Shown here piece after piece: positions 33,160-36,637 of a DNA stretch of 36,637 bases (position 1 is its first letter; each line of letters begins with the position of its first letter). The notes below the pieces were generated by a model. That model made no database searches, was not told where the DNA came from, and worked only from the letters and a program-made list of their open reading frames with translations. The DNA lies in contig VGDH01000014.1 of assembly GCA_016869835.1 (NCBI GenBank), positions 1-36,637 of the forward strand, read 5' to 3'. Made by a program: the position numbers and the translations under genes. This DNA is from Alphaproteobacteria bacterium. Its GTDB lineage: Bacteria > Pseudomonadota > Alphaproteobacteria > Rhodobacterales > Rhodobacteraceae.

Positions 33160-35199
33160 ATGTCGAACGATCCGCTTTTGCAGCCATATCAGTTGAAGCA
33201 CCTGACGCTGCGCAACCGCATCATGACCACAAGCCATGAGCCGGCCTATGGTGAAGACGGTATGCCAAAAGATCGTTACCGACTTTACCACCTTGAGCGC
33301 GCCAAGGCGGGTGTGGCCATGGTGATGACCGCCGGATCTGCCAGCGTGTCGCGCGACAGCCCGCCGGTGTTCACCAACCTTCTGGTCTGGAAGGATGAGG
33401 TGGTGCCGTGGATGAAGCGGTTGACCGATGACTGCCATGAGGCGGGCGCGGCGGTGATGATCCAGCTGTCGCACCTTGGCCGCCGCACACGGTGGGACAA
33501 GGGCGATTGGCTTCCGGTTCTGGCGGCGGGGCCGTCGCGCGAACCGTCGCACCGCGCGTTTCCCAAGGTCATGGAAGATTGGGATATTTTCCGCGTGGTC
33601 AAGGATTACGCCGATGCTGCCGAGCGTATGGCGGCGGCGGGCGTCGATGGGGTAGAGTTTGAATGCTACGGCCACCTGATGGACCAGTTCATCAGCCCGC
33701 TGACCAATGGCATGCCGGCTGGCCCCTATGACGGCTCCAGCCTTGATAACCGGTTGCGCTTTGCCTTTGACGTGCTGCAAGCCTGCCGCGACCGGGTGGG
33801 GCCAAAGTTCCTCTTGGGCATGCGCTATGTCGCCGATGAGGACGCGCCGGGGGGCCTGCCGGTAGAGGAAGGCGTCGAGATGGCGCGGCGGTTCAAAGCC
33901 TCGGGTCTTGTCGATTTCGTCAACATCATCCGGGGGCGGATTCACACTGACCCGGCGATGACCGATGTGATCCCGATTCAGGGCATGAAATCCTCGCCCC
34001 ATCTGGATCTGGCGGGACGCATCCGGGCTGAGGTGGGCTTGCCCACCTTCCACGCCGCACGCATCGCCGATGTGCCCACCGCGCGGTTTGCGGTGTCGTC
34101 GGGGCAGTTGGATATGGTCGGCATGACGCGGGCGCATATGGCAGACCCGCATATCGTGAAGAAGATCGTCGAGGGGCGGGAAGAGGACATTCGTCCTTGC
34201 GTTGGCGCAACCTATTGTCTGGACAGGATTTATCAGGGCGGCATGGCGCTGTGCATCCACAATCCGGCGACGGGGCGTGAGGCAACCGTGCCCCACACCA
34301 TCACCCGCGCCGAGGTGGCGAAAAAGGTGGTGATCGTGGGCGCTGGCCCGGCTGGGCTGGAGGCCGCGCGGGTGGCAGCCGAACGGGGGCATCGGGTGGT
34401 GGTGTTTGAAGCCGCCGATGAGCCGGGGGGGCAGGTGCGCCTGACCGCACGGACGAAGAGGCGGGCCGAGATGATCGGCATCATCGACTGGCGCATGGCG
34501 CAAGCGGCAGCGCGGGATGTGGAGTTCCGGTTCAACACCTTTGCCGAGGCGGGCGATATTCTCGCCGAAAAGCCCGATGTGGTGATCATTGCCACAGGGG
34601 GCCTGCCAGAGAAGGACATTCTGGAGTTTGGCAATGATCTGACTGTCACCGCTTGGGACATTCTGTCAGGCGATGTGAAGCCGGGACAGAACGTGCTTTT
34701 GTATGATGACGCGGGTGACCACACCGCCCTTCAAGCCGCCCAGGCCTTGGCCGAAGCGGGGGCGACGGTTGAAATCATGACCCCCGACCGCAGCTTTGCG
34801 CCGGAAGTCATGGCGATGAATCTGGTGCCCTATATGCGGGCGATGCAGGATAAGAATGTCACATTTACAGTGACTTACCGTCTGACCGGCGCCAAGAGAT
34901 CGGGCAACCATCTGACCGCCGTGATCGGGTCAGACTATATGAAACTGGCGCAAGAGCGGCAGTTTGACCAGATCGTCGTCAACCATGGCACGCAGCCTTT
35001 GGCCGATGTGTATTTCGAACTAAAGCCGCAGTCGGAAAACCTTGGCGCGGTGGATTATGAGGCGTTGATTGCAGGCAAGCCGCAGATGCTGAATGGCGGG
35101 TCGAAGGGGTTCAAGCTGTTCCGCATTGGCGATGCGGTGGAAAGCCGGAACACCCATGCCGCGATCTATGATGCGCTGCGACTGGTGAAGGATCTGTAA
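33160..35199 (+). CDS. Old-Yellow-Enzyme/TMADH-type FMN-FAD oxidoreductase, N-methylproline/dimethylglycine demethylase-like
   Basis: A 679-aa flavoenzyme: an N-terminal FMN TIM barrel (about 1-370) with QLSHLGRRT near 105 and MVGMTRAHMADP near 321-332, then an FAD/NAD(P) domain with VVIVGAGPAGLEAA near 390-403. Members include 2,4-dienoyl-CoA reductase, trimethylamine dehydrogenase and N-methylproline or dimethylglycine demethylases; I judge the last group closest from the opening LTLRNRIMTTSHEPAY. The Fe-S motif is unusual: C347-x2-A350-x2-C353-x11-C365, with Ala where TMADH has its second ligand Cys. Start ATG 33160 has AAGGGAG at 33143-33149. It is probably regulated by the divergent TetR gene. 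Its stop is 4 bases from the convergent pyrF stop. Confidence 0.85.
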   Translation: MSNDPLLQPYQLKHLTLRNRIMTTSHEPAYGEDGMPKDRYRLYHLERAKAGVAMVMTAGSASVSRDSPPVFTNLLVWKDEVVPWMKRLTDDCHEAGAAVMIQLSHLGRRTRWDKGDWLPVLAAGPSREPSHRAFPKVMEDWDIFRVVKDYADAAERMAAAGVDGVEFECYGHLMDQFISPLTNGMPAGPYDGSSLDNRLRFAFDVLQACRDRVGPKFLLGMRYVADEDAPGGLPVEEGVEMARRFKASGLVDFVNIIRGRIHTDPAMTDVIPIQGMKSSPHLDLAGRIRAEVGLPTFHAARIADVPTARFAVSSGQLDMVGMTRAHMADPHIVKKIVEGREEDIRPCVGATYCLDRIYQGGMALCIHNPATGREATVPHTITRAEVAKKVVIVGAGPAGLEAARVAAERGHRVVVFEAADEPGGQVRLTARTKRRAEMIGIIDWRMAQAAARDVEFRFNTFAEAGDILAEKPDVVIIATGGLPEKDILEFGNDLTVTAWDILSGDVKPGQNVLLYDDAGDHTALQAAQALAEAGATVEIMTPDRSFAPEVMAMNLVPYMRAMQDKNVTFTVTYRLTGAKRSGNHLTAVIGSDYMKLAQERQFDQIVVNHGTQPLADVYFELKPQSENLGAVDYEALIAGKPQMLNGGSKGFKLFRIGDAVESRNTHAAIYDALRLVKDL

Positions 35200-35203
35200 A
35201 GGG

Positions 35204-35911
35204 TCAGATTCCGGCCAGTTCCGCGACAATTGCGCGGGCGGCGGCGGCGGGGTCTGCCGCCTGCCAGATCGGGCGACCCACGACGATGTGGTTCGCCCCG
35301 TCAGCAATAGCCTGACGTGGGGTGGCGATGCGCTTTTGGTCGCCGCTGGCCGCCCCTGCCGGGCGCACGCCGGGGGTGACGATCAGGCGGCCTGCTGCCT
35401 GCGGCAAGGCGCGGATCATGGCGGCCTCTTGCGGGGAAGCGATCACACCATCAGCCCCCGCCTCCAGCGCCTTTGCGGCGCGTTCCAGGGTAATGTCGTG
35501 GATATCGCCGGGCTTTATCAGGTTGGCATCCAGATCGGCGCGATCAAGGCTGGTCAGCACGGTAACTGCCAGAATTTTCAGGTCTTTCCCGCGCTTGCCC
35601 TCACATGCCGCGCGCACCACCTGCGGGTCACCGTGGACGGTCAGAAAGTCCAGATCATACTGGGCAATGCCGCGCACGGCCGCCTCGATCGTGGCGCCGA
35701 TGTCGAAAAGCTTCATGTCCAGAAAGACGCGCTTGCCCTGTTCCTGCTTCAGCTCATTGGCGAGCGCAAAGCCACCGCCGGTCAACATGCCCAGTCCGAT
35801 CTTGTAGAAGCTGACGGCGTCGCCCAGTTTGGCGGCAAGGTCGAGCCCCTGAACCACGTTCGGGACATCCAGAGCAACGATCAGACGGTCGTCGGATTGG
35901 GGTGCGGACAT
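35204..35911 (-). CDS. pyrF: Orotidine 5'-phosphate decarboxylase
   Basis: Last step of UMP biosynthesis: decarboxylates OMP to UMP. The 235-aa protein shows the family's D-x-K-x-x-D catalytic array D65, K67, D70 (FLDMKLFDIG), with D15 and K37 as partners (ALDVPN, FYKIGL), the LTVHGDP strand, and the phosphate-binding GRPIWQA near the C-terminus. ATG 35911 gives the standard length; an upstream in-frame start at 35977 would add 22 unsupported residues. It is a housekeeping gene next to the accessory flavoenzyme, marking the edge of the catabolic region. Confidence 0.96.
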   Translation of the reverse strand: MSAPQSDDRLIVALDVPNVVQGLDLAAKLGDAVSFYKIGLGMLTGGGFALANELKQEQGKRVFLDMKLFDIGATIEAAVRGIAQYDLDFLTVHGDPQVVRAACEGKRGKDLKILAVTVLTSLDRADLDANLIKPGDIHDITLERAAKALEAGADGVIASPQEAAMIRALPQAAGRLIVTPGVRPAGAASGDQKRIATPRQAIADGANHIVVGRPIWQAADPAAAARAIVAELAGI

Positions 35912-36005
35912 GGCGGGCTCCGTCGCGGTTTCCGGGGGTTTGGGCGGCAAATGCCGCCTTGTCAAGCGACTGGCCATAAGGTTCTGAAATCACAGAAAAA
36001 CCTTG

Positions 36006-36049
36006 TCTGGTTTCCGTCGGGTTTGCGTCTGGTCTGCGTCTGGCATCCG
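36006..36049. repeat. Four tandem 11-bp degenerate repeats
   Basis: Successive 11-base units TCTGGTTTCCG (36006-36016), TCGGGTTTGCG (36017-36027), TCTGGTCTGCG (36028-36038) and TCTGGCATCCG (36039-36049) share the consensus TCTGGTTTSCG. They lie in the 265-base gap between divergent pyrF and the next gene. The 11-base period is close to one helical turn, so repeated protein binding on one face is possible; slippage-derived sequence with no function is equally possible. Confidence 0.6.
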
Positions 36050-36176
36050 TCCCGACATTCGGGCCGCCGCCGGGCGGGGCCTGCGGCCGGACTTGATGCG
36101 GCGCATCGGCGCGTCAGGGTTGCATTGACAGCCGGGATTTCAGGGGCGACTCTGGTGCAAAACCAAAGGTCATTTC

Positions 36177-36637
36177 ATGGAATTCAACATTTCGATCGAG
36201 CGGCCCGAGGGCAGACCCAATTCCGGCCCGATTACCGTGGGCTGGTTCCTGACATCTGACAAGGGCGCGGTGCTCTATGATCCGCCCGAGCGGGTGTCGT
36301 TCCGCCAGACCAACAAGACCCATTCGAAAAGCGCGGGCCGCTGTCCGGGGGTGATCCAGCTGGAAAGCCGGTATTTCATGGTGAAATGCCCCTTTGACAT
36401 GCACATCGGCTTTGGCCGCGATGACAAGGGCAAGACGGTGCTGGTCAACCGCGCCGGCACCGCAAGCCCCATTCGCGGCAACAAGCTGGGCGAGGTGCTG
36501 ACGCTGGTGAACGAGGCCGAGTGGCGTTACCCGGATCGGCCCACGGTGCAGCTGATGCTGCCCTACTGCTTCATCGCCGATGAGCTGGTCTATATCACGC
36601 AGCTGTCGGCCTTCATGCATTACCGCAAGGACCCGCT
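36177..36637 (+). CDS. Hypothetical protein, N-terminal part only (cut by window end)
   Basis: An open frame from ATG 36177 runs to the window edge (153 complete codons seen, no stop). AAAGGT eight bases upstream supports the start. The protein begins MEFNISIERPEGRPNSGP and reads as a conserved soluble alpha/beta protein with RCPGVIQLESRYFMVKCPFDMHIGF in the middle (two nearby cysteines) and LPYCFIADELVYITQL near the end. There is no signal peptide or membrane segment. I do not recognise a function; the third-position GC bias and smooth amino-acid pattern argue that it is real. Confidence 0.75.
   Translation, partial: MEFNISIERPEGRPNSGPITVGWFLTSDKGAVLYDPPERVSFRQTNKTHSKSAGRCPGVIQLESRYFMVKCPFDMHIGFGRDDKGKTVLVNRAGTASPIRGNKLGEVLTLVNEAEWRYPDRPTVQLMLPYCFIADELVYITQLSAFMHYRKDP

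Noticed and set aside
33031-34503. 490-codon minus-strand open frame opposite the flavoenzyme
   Set aside because: Shadow of the flavoenzyme gene, His/Arg/Pro-rich, no domain.

Overview
The window is GC-rich, has tightly packed operons with many ATGA stop/start overlaps, and its gene content points to an alphaproteobacterium, most likely a Rhodobacteraceae-type (Rhodobacter/Paracoccus-like) chromosome. This placement is inferred from gene content and protein style; no rRNA or other marker gene is present. Almost everything here is carbon or nitrogen catabolism, with two housekeeping genes (clpB, pyrF) in between.

Layout: (1) 351-5642 (+) is a complete lower homoprotocatechuate (3,4-dihydroxyphenylacetate) meta-cleavage operon in the order hpaF-E-D-G-H-I, followed by a GntR/HutC-type regulator (5704-6474) and a bidirectional terminator. 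(2) 6507-9122 (-) is the disaggregase ClpB, with a candidate heat-shock promoter. (3) 9123-10230 holds a probable 88-aa small protein with its own strong terminator and a 120-aa unknown protein. (4) 10331-15847 (+) is a myo-inositol operon iolC(-DUF2090 fusion)-iolD-iolE-iolB, with a GGAA-N6-TTCC operator overlapping a consensus TATAAT box. (5) 15851-31872 (-) is a 13-gene block read leftwards: a molybdenum hydroxylase (separate FAD subunit, fused [2Fe-2S]/Moco subunit), a 6-hydroxynicotinate-reductase-like Fe-S protein, a UPF0280/ApbE-like protein, a DUF1185 protein, an orphan polytopic membrane protein, a branched-chain-type ABC importer (livK-H-M-G-F) and hyuA-hyuB. (6) 31987-35199 holds a divergent MarR regulator, a TetR regulator and an Old-Yellow-Enzyme/TMADH-type flavoprotein resembling N-methyl-amine demethylases. 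(7) 35204-36637 holds pyrF and the start of an unrecognised conserved-looking protein cut by the window edge.

The most interesting part is region 5. It pairs hydroxylation of a heterocycle (molybdenum hydroxylase) with reductive dearomatisation (6-hydroxynicotinate reductase-like), ATP-dependent cyclic-amide opening (HyuAB) and dedicated uptake. The proposed logic is: import an N-heterocycle, hydroxylate it to a lactam, reduce the ring, then hydrolyse the cyclic amide. This mirrors the reductive nicotinate route of Eubacterium barkeri and the route reported for Azorhizobium caulinodans, but has HyuAB where the enamidase would be. It also carries three proteins of unknown function (UPF0280, DUF1185 and the ~449-aa membrane protein) locked in by overlapping start/stop codons. 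The substrate is inferred, not shown by the sequence.
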